The translations under genes were made by a program, and so were the position numbers. From contig NZ_AUCP01000061.1 in the NCBI RefSeq assembly GCF_000429825.1, positions 1-39,582 of the forward strand: a stretch of DNA of 39,582 nucleotides, written 5' to 3'. Below the pieces are notes generated by a model. It had not been told where the DNA came from, ran no database searches, and worked only from the letters and a program-made list of their open reading frames with translations. The DNA comes from Cohnella thermotolerans DSM 17683 (GTDB taxonomy: Bacteria > Bacillota > Bacilli > Paenibacillales > Paenibacillaceae). The first letter of the stretch is position 1, and every line of letters starts with the position of its first letter. Shown here piece after piece: positions 8,296 through 16,717 of this stretch.

Positions 8296-9330
8296 TCAAA
8301 GCAGCACGGATTCGATGAAAATCGTCGTCATCTGCGCCAGATCGATCTCCTTCACGCCCACCGCTTCGTCCCCGGACTTGTCGATGACGCGCACGACCGG
8401 CCGCCCCGGGAGCCCCCTGTGCTGCCCGACGACGACGCCCGTCTGCCGGTTGGACAGCCTGACGGATATGCCGTTCGGGTACACCGAGACGATGCGCATA
8501 AACTCGATGAGCACGTCGCGGTCGAGAGCCGTCCCCGACATTGCGTGCAGCCTTTCGAGCGCTTCGTGCGGAAGCAGGCGGCGGCCTTCGGAGAGGTCCG
8601 ACAGCAGGTTGTCGTAGGTGTTGGCAACGGCCACGATCTTGGCGTACAGGTGAATTTCGGCGCCCGCAAGACCGCGCGGTTTGCCGCTGCCGTCTACGCA
8701 TTCGTGGTGCTGGAACGCGACATGGGCGGACAGCAGGCTGTATTCGCGCTTCATCTTCAGCAGCTCGAAGCCCCGCCAAGCATGATGGTAGCGGCCTTCC
8801 TCCTGCTCCGGCGCGTTGATTTTGCCGATATCGTGAAGCAGCGCGCCGATGGCCAGTTCCTTCAATTGAATCATATTGAGTCCCATGTTCAATCCGACCA
8901 GCGTCGACATCATGCATACATTCATCGCATGGATGTACATCGCGTTGTCTTCGGTTCGGATATCCGACAACTGGATAAGCACGTTCTGATTTTGCAGCAC
9001 GTCGTCGAGCAATTGATCGACCGTCATGCTGATCGCTTTCGTATTGAACGTCTTGCCGGATCGAAGCGCTTCGAACGATTCCGACATCTGCTGAATGACC
9101 GCCCGCTTCGTCGCTTCGGACAACACATCTTCGACCGGCAAGTCGCGAAACAGAGGGTCGTCGATGTATACCATCGTGACGCCGAGCCGCTTCAACGTGC
9201 TGATCATAAACACGGTCAGCTGCACGCCCGCCGAGAGCAGCACCGTTCCGTTCGCGGAAAAGATCGTCCTGCCCAAATTTTGTCCCGGTTCCACGCTTTC
9301 GATATCGACCAACTTCAAAGGGACCTTCAC
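8296..9330 (-). CDS. HD-GYP domain protein, probable cyclic-di-GMP phosphodiesterase
   Basis: Soluble 344-residue protein. Residues 1-60 form a small N-terminal domain often found in front of HD-GYP proteins. The HD domain spans about 125-290 with the metal-binding pair His166-Asp167 (LLHDIGK), His183 (YHHAW) and HHE at 208-210. The GYP motif is altered: where the family has HHExxDGSGYPxGL this protein reads HHECVDGSGKPRGL, so Tyr is replaced by Lys. The last 60 residues (VRLSNRQTGVVVGQ) look like a small beta-barrel. Start at GTG 9330 with a weak ribosome site. If active it would hydrolyse cyclic-di-GMP; the Tyr change makes this less certain. Confidence 0.85.
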   Translation of the reverse strand: MKVPLKLVDIESVEPGQNLGRTIFSANGTVLLSAGVQLTVFMISTLKRLGVTMVYIDDPLFRDLPVEDVLSEATKRAVIQQMSESFEALRSGKTFNTKAISMTVDQLLDDVLQNQNVLIQLSDIRTEDNAMYIHAMNVCMMSTLVGLNMGLNMIQLKELAIGALLHDIGKINAPEQEEGRYHHAWRGFELLKMKREYSLLSAHVAFQHHECVDGSGKPRGLAGAEIHLYAKIVAVANTYDNLLSDLSEGRRLLPHEALERLHAMSGTALDRDVLIEFMRIVSVYPNGISVRLSNRQTGVVVGQHRGLPGRPVVRVIDKSGDEAVGVKEIDLAQMTTIFIESVLL

Positions 9331-9359
9331 TCCTGTCTCTGCCTTGTTGCGAATCCGCG

Positions 9360-9402
9360 AAAAAAAGAACTTCTCCGCTCTCTATAGAGAGTATCGGAGA
9401 AG
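9360..9402 (-). terminator. Intrinsic terminator of the siderophore-binding protein gene
   Basis: CTTCTCCG (9370-9377) pairs with CGGAGAAG (9395-9402) around an inner palindrome CTCTCTATAGAGAG. On the minus strand it is followed by a run of seven T (9366-9360). Confidence 0.85.
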
Positions 9403-9422
9403 CCCCCGCTTTTCTAAAGCCC

Positions 9423-10463
9423 TTAATTCACTTCGTAAATTTTATACAGGTCGTCGAGCAATTTATTTGCCGCCAGAATGCCGCCGGCGGTATTCCAGGT
9501 GGCGTCGTCGACGCGGTAGACTTTCCCGTTCTTGACCGCCCTCAAGCTTTTCCAGAGCGGATCGTTCGTCCATTCCTTCTCCAACTCGGTAGCTTTGCCG
9601 TCGCCGGTCTCGTACGTGAAGTAGAACAAGCGGTCCGAGTCGGTCTCGGGCAGGCGCTCCTTCGTAATCTCTTCGGCGAACGCATCTTTGCTGTTCAGCG
9701 TCATCGGATTGCGGGCAATGCCGATCTGGTTGAAAATAATGCCTGTGAACGTATCCTGGTTGTAAACCCGGACTTTGCCCGCCATGAAGCGGATGACCGA
9801 CACCGTCTCCTTCAGCTTGTCGCCGGCTTTCGACTTGAAATCCTCGATGCGCGCGTCGAAATCCGCCACCAGCTTGTCGCCTTCTTCCTTCTTGCCGATC
9901 GCTTCCGCATACAGCTTGAAGTTGTTCTTCCACTCGCCCCGCAGCGTCTCGGATTCGATCGTCGGCGCGATCGCCGACAGCTGGCTGTAAATTTTCTCTT
10001 GACGCATTTTGTTGCCGATGATCAGATCCGGCTTGAGACTGGCGATGAGCTCCAGGTTCGGCTGGCTCTCGTCGCCGACGACGGTCACGCCCTCCATCTT
10101 GTCTTTAATATGATCGTACCACGGATCGCCCGTCCAAGACTTGACCGCTCCGACCGGCTTCACGCCCAGCGCGAGCAGCGCTTCCGTCCCCTCGTTGGTG
10201 AGAACGACGACCCGCTGCGGAGACGCCGGGACCTCCGTCTCGCCCATCGCGTGCTTGACGAGCCGGGTTTGGCCGTCGGCCGGCGATTCGCTTGCGGCAG
10301 GTGATTCGCTTGCAGCTTGCGACGATCCGCCGGCCGCCGGAGATTCTGACGCGCCGCCGTCGTTCGCCTTGCTTCCGCACCCCGTCGCAAGAAGAACCAA
10401 TACGATCGCCGCAATGGCCCACAGTCCGAATCTTTTGCTCATTTCTCTTTTTGCCGATACCAT
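9423..10463 (-). CDS. Iron-siderophore ABC transporter, substrate-binding lipoprotein
   Basis: Lipoprotein of 346 residues of the FecB/FhuD (periplasmic-binding type III) fold. Lipobox LLATGC follows a hydrophobic signal segment, then a long Ser/Ala/Glu linker with repeated ASESPA units. The mature domain begins at KHAMGETEVPASPQRVVVL and contains LELIASLKPDLIIG, characteristic of ferric-siderophore binders such as Bacillus YfiY and YfmC. The start is ATG 10463-10461, nine bases after GGGGGAGG; the longer frame to 10502 has no ribosome site. It is divergent from the permease-ATPase operon at 10672 and shares a Fur-controlled region with it. The ligand (hydroxamate or citrate type) cannot be decided. 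Confidence 0.92.
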   Translation of the reverse strand: MVSAKREMSKRFGLWAIAAIVLVLLATGCGSKANDGGASESPAAGGSSQAASESPAASESPADGQTRLVKHAMGETEVPASPQRVVVLTNEGTEALLALGVKPVGAVKSWTGDPWYDHIKDKMEGVTVVGDESQPNLELIASLKPDLIIGNKMRQEKIYSQLSAIAPTIESETLRGEWKNNFKLYAEAIGKKEEGDKLVADFDARIEDFKSKAGDKLKETVSVIRFMAGKVRVYNQDTFTGIIFNQIGIARNPMTLNSKDAFAEEITKERLPETDSDRLFYFTYETGDGKATELEKEWTNDPLWKSLRAVKNGKVYRVDDATWNTAGGILAANKLLDDLYKIYEVN

Positions 10464-10514
10464 TTGATGATTCCTCCCCCAGTCATCCTTTGTACGAGTC
10501 ATTCAGACTCGAGA

Positions 10515-10571
10515 TGATAACGATTATCATTCACAGTAGCCAACTATAGGGGAAGATTTCCTTCTTGTCAA
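10515..10571 (-). promoter_or_regulatory. Sigma-A promoter and Fur box of the siderophore-binding gene
   Basis: On the minus strand TTGACA (10571-10566), a 17-base spacer and TATAGT (10548-10543) form a near-perfect promoter. The Fur box TGATAACGATTATCA (10515-10529) matches 13 of the 14 defined positions of TGATAATNATTATCA and lies just downstream of the expected start site, where Fe-Fur would block the polymerase. Confidence 0.85.
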
Positions 10572-10578
10572 GGGCAAA

Positions 10579-10622
10579 TGATTATCATTCTCATTGACAG
10601 GATGTGCGCCTTGTTCTAGAAT
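10579..10622 (+). promoter_or_regulatory. Sigma-A promoter and Fur box of the FecCD-ATPase operon
   Basis: TTGACA (10594-10599), a 17-base spacer and TAGAAT (10617-10622) lie 49 bases before the permease start. A second Fur box, TGATTATCATTCTCA (10579-10593, 12 of 14 matches), abuts the -35 hexamer. The two divergent promoters thus have separate Fur boxes. Confidence 0.82.
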
Positions 10623-10671
10623 TTTCTCAAACAACAATAAACGGAGCGACAACCCAAGAAAGTAGGCCGTC

Positions 10672-11655
10672 ATGAGAATCGTCTTCCTTATCTTCTCTTT
10701 GTTCGTTCTTCTGGGCGCCGTCGCGTGCAGCATCGCGTTCGGCGTTACCGATATTCCGTTTGCCAAGATCGTCGAAGCCTTCACGCATTTTGACGCGTCC
10801 CAGGAGCAATTGATCGTTCGCACCGCACGGGTGCCCCGGGCGCTGATCGCCGCCGCCGTCGGCGGAAGCCTTGCCGTGGCCGGAACGCTCATGCAAGTCA
10901 TCACGCGCAATCCGATCGCTTCGCCCAGCACCTACGGCGTCAACGCCGGGGCGGCGTTCTTCGTCGTGCTCGCCTCCGGCTTGCTCGGCATCGACGGACA
11001 GGCCCCGCTCACCTGGGCGGGGCTCATCGGGGCGGGGGCGAGCGGCGCGATCGTCTTCGTGCTGGGCAGCCTCGGCCGGGACGGCATGACGCCGGTCAAG
11101 CTTACGCTGGCGGGCGCGACGATCGCCGCGTTCTTCTTCTCGCTGACCCAAGGCTACATGTTGGCGGACGGCCGAATGTTCGACCAGGTTCTCGTCTGGA
11201 TGGTCGGCTCCGTCGCCGGACGCAATCTCGATCAGCTGCTGAACGTGCTTCCCTTTTTGGGAATCGGCCTCGTCATCGCGCTGCTCTTGTCCCGCCACCT
11301 GAACGTTCTCGCCATGGGCGACGATCTGGCCAAGGGGCTCGGGCAATCGACGGCGCGAATCAAAGGACTCGCATCGCTGGCCATTATCCTGCTGGCCGGA
11401 GCGTCCGTGGCCGCGGCCGGCCCGATCGCCTTCGTGGGCATCATCGTGCCGCATGTCGTCCGCTACCTGGTCGGCGGCGATTACCGCTGGATCGTGCCGT
11501 ACAGCGCCGTGTTCGGAGCCATCTTGCTCGTCGGAGCCGATCTGGGGTCGCGGTACATCGCCATGCCGTCGGAGATTCCGGTCGGCGTGGCGACCGCCAT
11601 CCTCGGCGTGCCGTTCTTCGTCTATATCGCCCGGAAAGGAAGGCGAGTCGGTTGA
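10672..11655 (+). CDS. Iron-siderophore ABC transporter permease, FecCD family (first)
   Basis: Integral membrane protein of 327 residues with about nine or ten spans, half of the channel for ferric-siderophore import. Family landmarks are RVPRALIAAAVGGSLAVAGTLMQ near residue 55, RNPIASPSTYGVNAGA and, near the end, GPIAFVGIIVPHVVRYLVGG, which contacts the ATPase. First gene of a three-gene operon under the Fur-controlled promoter; it overlaps the next gene by four bases. Confidence 0.93.
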   Translation: MRIVFLIFSLFVLLGAVACSIAFGVTDIPFAKIVEAFTHFDASQEQLIVRTARVPRALIAAAVGGSLAVAGTLMQVITRNPIASPSTYGVNAGAAFFVVLASGLLGIDGQAPLTWAGLIGAGASGAIVFVLGSLGRDGMTPVKLTLAGATIAAFFFSLTQGYMLADGRMFDQVLVWMVGSVAGRNLDQLLNVLPFLGIGLVIALLLSRHLNVLAMGDDLAKGLGQSTARIKGLASLAIILLAGASVAAAGPIAFVGIIVPHVVRYLVGGDYRWIVPYSAVFGAILLVGADLGSRYIAMPSEIPVGVATAILGVPFFVYIARKGRRVG

Positions 11656-12695
11656 ACAAATATACGACCCTGCGGCTGGACAAGCCGCGTCTGTCCTTCC
11701 TGATGGAACGCCGCTCTCTCCTCCTTACGCTCGGGCTCGCCGTCCTCTGCCTCGCCGTCATGGTGATCAGCGTCGGCATCGGAAGCAAATGGATTCCGCC
11801 GCTTGAGGTGATCCGCTCCGTCTTCGGCCGCGGCGACGCCTTGAACGAGGTCGTCGTGACGAAGCTGAGAATGCCGCGCATCGTCATCGCCGTCCTGGTC
11901 GGAGCTTCGCTCGCCGTAGCCGGAGCGGTGCTGCAAGGGCTGGTTCGCAATCCGCTGGCTTCGCCCGACGTCATCGGCGTCACGGAAGGCGCCTCTCTCG
12001 GCGCCGTGCTGTTCCTTTACTTTTTCTACGGCACGCTGTCCATCCGATGGATGCCGGTCGGGGCGATTATCGGCGCCTTCGCGATAACTGCCCTGCTGTA
12101 CGCGCTCGCCTGGAAGAAGGGCATGTCCCCGATTCGTCTCGTGCTGATCGGCACCGGGCTGTCGGCCGCATTCAAATCGATCGCTTACATGCTCATTATT
12201 TCGAGCCCTTACCTGCTGTCCGTCAAGTCCATCACGTTCATGACGGGCAGCATCTACGGCGCTTCCTGGCAAAACGACGTGGCCGCTCTGCTTCCATGGG
12301 TCGCCGTCCTGCTGCCGCTGACATGGCTGCAAGCGCGGCATGTGAACGTTCAGTCGTTGGGCGAAGAAGTCGCCGGAAGCGCGGGAGCGAACGTGCAGCG
12401 TCAGCAGCTGCTGCTTCTGCTGCTCAGCGTCGCGCTTGCCGGAGCCGCGGTCGCCATCGGCGGCGCGATCTCCTTCATCGGGCTGATCGCTCCCCATATG
12501 GCGCGCAAGCTGGTCGGTCCTTCGTTCGGCGTCTTGATGCCGGTCAGCGCGCTGCTCGGCGCGATCGTTCTTCTCGTGGCCGACATCGTGGCGCGAACGG
12601 CTTTCTATCCGCAGGACGTGGCGGCCGGGGTGTTCACGGCTGCGGTCGGCGCGCCGTTCTTTCTGTTCTTGCTCTACAAACAAAGGAATTCTTAA
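11652..12695 (+). CDS. Iron-siderophore ABC transporter permease, FecCD family (second)
   Basis: Second channel subunit, 347 residues. Landmarks are RMPRIVIAVLVGASLAVAG, VRNPLASPDVIGVTEGA and ISFIGLIAPHMARKLVGPS. The start is TTG 11652-11654, overlapping the previous stop (TTGA) and about eight bases after GGAAGG, so translation is coupled. It forms a heterodimer with the preceding permease. Confidence 0.92.
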   Translation: MNKYTTLRLDKPRLSFLMERRSLLLTLGLAVLCLAVMVISVGIGSKWIPPLEVIRSVFGRGDALNEVVVTKLRMPRIVIAVLVGASLAVAGAVLQGLVRNPLASPDVIGVTEGASLGAVLFLYFFYGTLSIRWMPVGAIIGAFAITALLYALAWKKGMSPIRLVLIGTGLSAAFKSIAYMLIISSPYLLSVKSITFMTGSIYGASWQNDVAALLPWVAVLLPLTWLQARHVNVQSLGEEVAGSAGANVQRQQLLLLLLSVALAGAAVAIGGAISFIGLIAPHMARKLVGPSFGVLMPVSALLGAIVLLVADIVARTAFYPQDVAAGVFTAAVGAPFFLFLLYKQRNS

Positions 12696-12713
12696 CGGAA
12701 GAAGGTTGTCGAA

Positions 12714-13529
12714 ATGGGGAGTATCGAAGCAAGAGGATTAACGTTGTCGTACGGCGGCACTTCCATATTCGAAAGCTTGAACCTGACCATCCCCGACGGG
12801 CTCGTCACCGTGTTCATCGGCAGCAACGGCTGCGGCAAATCGACGCTGCTGCGATCCATGGCCCGTCTCCTGAAGCCGCGGGACGGCGCCGTCGTCCTGG
12901 ACGGGAAGGATATCGCCCGCCTGTCCTCCAAGGAGGTCGCGCGCAAGCTCTCCATCCTGCCGCAAGGACCATCGGCGCCTGAAGGGCTGACGGTGCTTCA
13001 GCTCGTCAAGCAAGGCCGCTACCCCTACCAAAGCTGGCTCCAGCAATGGTCGCGGGAAGACGAGGAGAGCGTCCGTTCCGCGCTGGAAGCGACGGGCATG
13101 GCCGCGTTCGCCGAGCGTCCGCTCGATTCCCTGTCGGGCGGCCAGCGCCAGCGGGCGTGGATCGCCATGACGCTGGCCCAGCAGACCGATATCATTCTGC
13201 TGGACGAACCGACCACCTATCTGGATTTGACCCATCAGATCGAGATTCTCGACTTGCTTCACGAACTGAACGGACGGGATAAGCGGACCATCGTCATGGT
13301 TCTTCACGACATTAACCTTGCCTGCCGCTATGCCGACCATATCGTCGCCATCCGCGAAGGTGCGGTCTATGCGCAAGGAAATCCCGCCGACATCGTGGAC
13401 GCTTCGCTGATCGAAGCCGTGTTCTCGCTCCGGTGCGACGTCATCCGGGACCCGCTGTACGGCACTCCGCTCTGCATCCCGCACGGGAAAAGCGCAAGAA
13501 AAAACGTCAGGGAAGCGTTCGTCCACTGA
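12714..13529 (+). CDS. Iron-siderophore ABC transporter ATPase (FecE/YusV-like)
   Basis: Cytoplasmic ATPase of 271 residues that powers the two FecCD permeases. Walker A is GSNGCGKST (36-44), the signature LSGGQRQR (139-146), Walker B IILLDEP (159-165), and the switch His lies in MVLHDIN. The RYPY segment after the Q-loop is typical of the iron-siderophore/B12 subfamily. ATG is about eight bases after GGAAGAAGG. The stop codon lies inside the terminator hairpin. Confidence 0.95.
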   Translation: MGSIEARGLTLSYGGTSIFESLNLTIPDGLVTVFIGSNGCGKSTLLRSMARLLKPRDGAVVLDGKDIARLSSKEVARKLSILPQGPSAPEGLTVLQLVKQGRYPYQSWLQQWSREDEESVRSALEATGMAAFAERPLDSLSGGQRQRAWIAMTLAQQTDIILLDEPTTYLDLTHQIEILDLLHELNGRDKRTIVMVLHDINLACRYADHIVAIREGAVYAQGNPADIVDASLIEAVFSLRCDVIRDPLYGTPLCIPHGKSARKNVREAFVH

Positions 13530-13540
13530 CGTTTCTTTTT
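13502..13540. terminator. Bidirectional terminator between the ABC ATPase and ogt
   Basis: AAACGTCAG (13502-13510) and CTGACGTTT (13526-13534) are perfect inverted copies. On the plus strand CTTTTT follows; on the minus strand TTTTTT follows. It can serve both convergent genes and it overlaps the end of the ATPase gene. Confidence 0.88.
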
Positions 13541-13555
13541 CGTAGGCTGCCTATG

Positions 13556-14119
13556 TTATCCGTTGCTCGCCGAACGCTCCAGCGCCAGCAGCCGTTCCTT
13601 GACCGGCAATCCGCCCCCGTAGCCGACCATCGCGCCGCTTGCCCCGATAATCCGGTGGCAAGGTACGATGATCGGCACCGGATTGCGGTTGTTCGCCCCG
13701 CCGACGGCCCGGACCGCCTTCGGCTGCCCGATCGCTTCGGCAATATCCTTGTAGGAGGCCGTGGCGCCGTACGGAACGGCCTGCAGCGCCTCCCATACCC
13801 GCCGCTGAAATTCCGTCCCTCGCATATCCAACGGAAGCCGGAATCGTGTCAGATTGCCCAGGAAATAATCGGATAATTGCCGGCGGGCATCCAGAAGGAG
13901 AGGGTCCGTGTCGTCTCGGGAGAGCTTGATCCCGTTCGTCCATCGGGCGGCCCACGCTTCCAAGTCCCGTCCGCGCCGTTCCCAGCTTCCGAATTCGACG
14001 CGGCACAGCCCCTCCGGAGAGCGGCACAGCGTCAGCTCGCCGATCGGAGCGGACATCTCGGTCCATTTCCATTCACCGGTCTCCGGCTTGTTTTCGAGCT
14101 GTCGTTCCGCCATTGCCAT
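13556..14119 (-). CDS. ogt: Methylated-DNA--protein-cysteine methyltransferase
   Basis: Suicide DNA-repair protein of 187 residues that transfers the methyl group from O6-methylguanine to its own Cys154 in the invariant IVPCHR motif. The helix-turn-helix and Arg finger (FQRRVWEALQAVPYG, AVRAVGGANNRNP) are complete. Start at ATG 14119, nine bases after AAAGGAGG, inside the last 47 bases of queG; it is the last gene of the DUF402-lepB-queG-ogt operon. Confidence 0.95.
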   Translation of the reverse strand: MAMAERQLENKPETGEWKWTEMSAPIGELTLCRSPEGLCRVEFGSWERRGRDLEAWAARWTNGIKLSRDDTDPLLLDARRQLSDYFLGNLTRFRLPLDMRGTEFQRRVWEALQAVPYGATASYKDIAEAIGQPKAVRAVGGANNRNPVPIIVPCHRIIGASGAMVGYGGGLPVKERLLALERSASNG

Positions 14120-15344
14120 TTGCAGCCGCCTCCTTTTTCTTCTTGTAAGATCGCCGCTTCGCGCCGCCCGACCGGATGACCGACAGCGCCCGTTCGATCG
14201 CCGCTCGCGCTTCGTCGTTTTCCTCCGACTCCAGGGAGGAGCGCAGCGCGGATTCCGCTTCGTTGCCCCCGATGCGGCCGAGCGCCCAGGCTGCCGTCGC
14301 CCGCAGCTCGAACCGCGGATCCTCCCGCAGCACGCGCGCCACGTCGGGAACCGATTCGGCGTCGCGGAAGTTGCCGAGCCCGATCAGCGCATTGCGCTGG
14401 ATCGGCTTGCGGCCGCGCCAGGCCGCCGCGCTCGCGCCGAATTTGTCGCGGAACTCGCGGTTGCCCATCGTCAGCAGCGGCCGCAGCAGCGGCTTCGCCA
14501 CCTCCGGATCGGGAAGCAGCTCCGCGTGATGGCGGGCGTCGATCCCCCGGTTGACCGGGCAGACGATCTGGCACGTATCGCAGCCGTACAGCCGGTTGCC
14601 GATCTTCTCCATCATCTCGTCCTCGACGATGCCCTTCGTCTGCGTCACGTAGGAGACGCAAATTTGCGCGTTCAGCTGCCCGGGTCCGACCAGCGCTCCC
14701 GTCGGGCAAGCGTCGATGCAGCGGGTGCAGTCGCCGCAGCCCTCCTCGATCGGCTTGTCCGGCGGAAGCGGCAGATTCGTGATCATCTCGCCGAGATAGA
14801 CCCACGAGCCCCATTCGGGCGTCAGAATGGAGGCGTTCTTCCCGCTCCAGCCGATCCCCGCGCGTTCCGCGACGGCGCGGTCGGACAGCGCCCCGGTGTC
14901 CACCTGGGGAAGCCCGCGGGCTTCCGGTACGCGCTCCGCGATCCAGGCGGCGAGCCTCTCGAGACGGTCGTTCAGCACGCGGTGGTAATCTTCCCCCCAT
15001 GCCGAGCGGGACAGAATGCCCCTGCGGGCTCCCGGCTCCGACACGGGCGGATCGATCAGCTTCGACGGGTAGGCGACCGCGATCGCGATGATCGATCGCG
15101 GCTCGTCGAACAGGAGCGCCGGATTCGTCCTGCGGTCCAGATCCGGCTCTTCGAAGCCCGACTCGTAGCCGAGCTCGCGGTGCCGCTGCAGCCGATCCTT
15201 CAGCTCGGTGAAGGGATCGGCCGACGCCACCCCGATCTTGTCGATGCCGAGGCTCGGCGCCGCCTCCTTCATCTCTTCCTTCAACCGCATCCAGAACGCG
15301 GCGTCTCTGGGCTCGTCGCCCGAGGCTTTCTTCACGTCGGCCAT
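14073..15344 (-). CDS. queG: Epoxyqueuosine reductase
   Basis: Cytosolic Fe-S/cobalamin enzyme of 423 residues that reduces epoxyqueuosine to queuosine in the wobble base of tRNAs. Two 4Fe-4S binding sets are seen: CGDCTRCIDACP and CDTCQIVCP. The N-terminal GIDKIGVASADPF and the YHRVLNDRLERLA helix are typical. The C-terminal part is a HEAT-like repeat region (PIQRNALIGLGNFRD, ELRATAAWALGRIG) ending in a Lys-rich tail. I start at ATG 15344-15342 behind AAAGGAGGTG; 15 further codons to 15389 lack a ribosome site. The gene lies 29 bases after lepB. Confidence 0.94.
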   Translation of the reverse strand: MADVKKASGDEPRDAAFWMRLKEEMKEAAPSLGIDKIGVASADPFTELKDRLQRHRELGYESGFEEPDLDRRTNPALLFDEPRSIIAIAVAYPSKLIDPPVSEPGARRGILSRSAWGEDYHRVLNDRLERLAAWIAERVPEARGLPQVDTGALSDRAVAERAGIGWSGKNASILTPEWGSWVYLGEMITNLPLPPDKPIEEGCGDCTRCIDACPTGALVGPGQLNAQICVSYVTQTKGIVEDEMMEKIGNRLYGCDTCQIVCPVNRGIDARHHAELLPDPEVAKPLLRPLLTMGNREFRDKFGASAAAWRGRKPIQRNALIGLGNFRDAESVPDVARVLREDPRFELRATAAWALGRIGGNEAESALRSSLESEENDEARAAIERALSVIRSGGAKRRSYKKKKEAAANGNGGTTARKQAGDR

Positions 15345-15373
15345 TCCCTTCACCTCCTTTGCATTTAACGGCA

Positions 15374-15967
15374 TTAAAGCCGTCTCCATCTCGCAATGGG
15401 CCAGAGGATCAGCTCCGCCTGACCTTTGATCGTCTTCTCCGGCACTTCGCCGAAGATCCGGCTATCCTTGCTGGCGCCGAGACGGCGGTTGTCGCCCATG
15501 ACGAAATAATGCCCCGCATCTACGGTCACCCGCTTGAAATCGCCGTCTTCGATCGCCGAATCGGTATAAGCCTCCACTTCCAAACGGCCGTTGACGTACA
15601 GCTGGCCATCCCGCACCTCCACCGTGTCGCCCGGGACGCCGATGACCCTTTTGACCAGCAGCTTCTTCTTGTCCGCCCCTTCGCTCGGGTCCTTCAGAAT
15701 GACGACGTCTCCGCGCTTCGGATGCCCGAACTCGTAGGCGATCTTGTTGATGAACAGCCATTCGCGCTCGTACAGCGTCGGCTGCATGGAGACGCTCTTG
15801 ACCTTCGACAATTGGAAAACGTAGACCTGAAGCACGATCACAACGACAGCCGCGACGGCGAGCGCTTTGGCCCAGTCCCACAGCTCTTTGAGCCATGCGG
15901 GCTTCCCGGGCCTGGCCGCGCGGGTTCGTCCGGAAGGAACGGAATCGGAAGCCGGTGGATTCCTCAT
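15374..15967 (-). CDS. lepB: Signal peptidase I
   Basis: Membrane-anchored serine protease of 197 residues that cleaves signal peptides of exported proteins. It has one N-terminal span (about 33-53) and the catalytic dyad Ser60 (SVSMQPTL) and Lys106 (LLVKRVIGVPGD). The box VMGDNRRLGASKDSR holds the final family motif, where most homologues have GDNRxxSxDSR; here Ser is replaced by Gly-Ala. The start ATG overlaps the DUF402 stop by four bases; a longer frame to 16009 is not needed. Confidence 0.94.
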   Translation of the reverse strand: MRNPPASDSVPSGRTRAARPGKPAWLKELWDWAKALAVAAVVVIVLQVYVFQLSKVKSVSMQPTLYEREWLFINKIAYEFGHPKRGDVVILKDPSEGADKKKLLVKRVIGVPGDTVEVRDGQLYVNGRLEVEAYTDSAIEDGDFKRVTVDAGHYFVMGDNRRLGASKDSRIFGEVPEKTIKGQAELILWPIARWRRL

Positions 15968-16554
15968 GCCTGCTCGTAGTCTCCTTTGCCGGTGAAATAA
16001 GCTTTCCAATCGGCATAGTAACGGCGAACCTCGGCATCGTCGAAAGGCGGCCCATGGGCGGCTATTCTCTCTTGCAGGCGGCGAAGCCCCGCTTCCGCGT
16101 GCCGCTGTACGTTCGGATTGTAGCGGTACTCTTCCTTGTGCCTGACATATTCGTCGCGGTCAAGTTCGTAGGAAGCTCCGTCCGGAAGCCGGACGACGTC
16201 CAGATCGTAATCGATATACGTGAGCACGTCCGCATACCGGTAGGGAGGCGACGCTACGTTGCAATAATAGCGGATGCCCTTGTCCTCCAGCAGGGCGACG
16301 ACGTTGAACCATTCTCCGGGAATGAAGAACGACACGGCGGGCACGCGGCTGACCCATTCCTTGCCGTCCGCTTCCCGAATCCCCGTATGGTCGTTGACGA
16401 ACACCCACATCGCTTCTTCGGCATGCAGAGGGTGAAGCAACCGGCGGGGCACTTGCCAGTTCTCCAGCCAAACGCGGTGCAAAGAGCCGTTGTTTTTGAA
16501 ACTTTTGATAACACAGCGTTCATAAATGGAGGAATAAGGTGATCCGCTGGCCAT
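15964..16554 (-). CDS. DUF402 protein, probable nucleoside di-/triphosphate phosphatase
   Basis: Cytosolic protein of 196 residues resembling Bacillus YgaC/Ntdp. Family landmarks are KNNGSLHRVW near the N-terminus, the acidic metal-binding region RYYCNVASPP...YIDYDLDV and LDRDEYVRHKE. Characterised relatives hydrolyse nucleoside tri- and diphosphates with divalent metal; that is family knowledge, not shown here. I start at ATG 16554, four bases after GGGGGCG. The frame to 16668 runs back into the promoter and inverted repeat. It is the first gene of a four-gene operon. Confidence 0.86.
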   Translation of the reverse strand: MASGSPYSSIYERCVIKSFKNNGSLHRVWLENWQVPRRLLHPLHAEEAMWVFVNDHTGIREADGKEWVSRVPAVSFFIPGEWFNVVALLEDKGIRYYCNVASPPYRYADVLTYIDYDLDVVRLPDGASYELDRDEYVRHKEEYRYNPNVQRHAEAGLRRLQERIAAHGPPFDDAEVRRYYADWKAYFTGKGDYEQA

Positions 16555-16587
16555 ATTACGCCCCCTGCCCGGCATGACACTTAAGTT

Positions 16588-16662
16588 AATATAAGAAAAG
16601 CATATCTTATGACCAAAAGCAACCGGATTCCCGGACGCTTGTTGGCGCGTAAGATATGCTTT
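16588..16662 (-). promoter_or_regulatory. Promoter of the DUF402-lepB-queG-ogt operon, with a 13-bp inverted repeat
   Basis: On the minus strand TTGGTC (16616-16611), a 17-base spacer and TATATT (16593-16588) form a sigma-A promoter. AAAGCATATCTTA (16597-16609) fills the spacer, and its exact inverse TAAGATATGCTTT (16650-16662) lies 40 bases upstream. The pair could be an operator, or the terminator of the GNAT gene, since TTTTCTTATATT follows on the minus strand. Confidence 0.55.
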
Positions 16663-16717
16663 CCTCATGCGGATCGCGCGCCGCCGGATGCAAGCTTGTC
16701 CGACCGGCCCGAACCTT

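Noticed and set aside
9331..9422. Possible promoter TTTAGA-17-GATACT before the HD-GYP gene
   Set aside because: Both hexamers match the consensus at only four of six positions, and they overlap the terminator hairpin.
13908..15368. 486-codon antisense frame over ogt and queG
   Set aside because: It is low-complexity and Arg-rich and covers two well-supported genes on the other strand.
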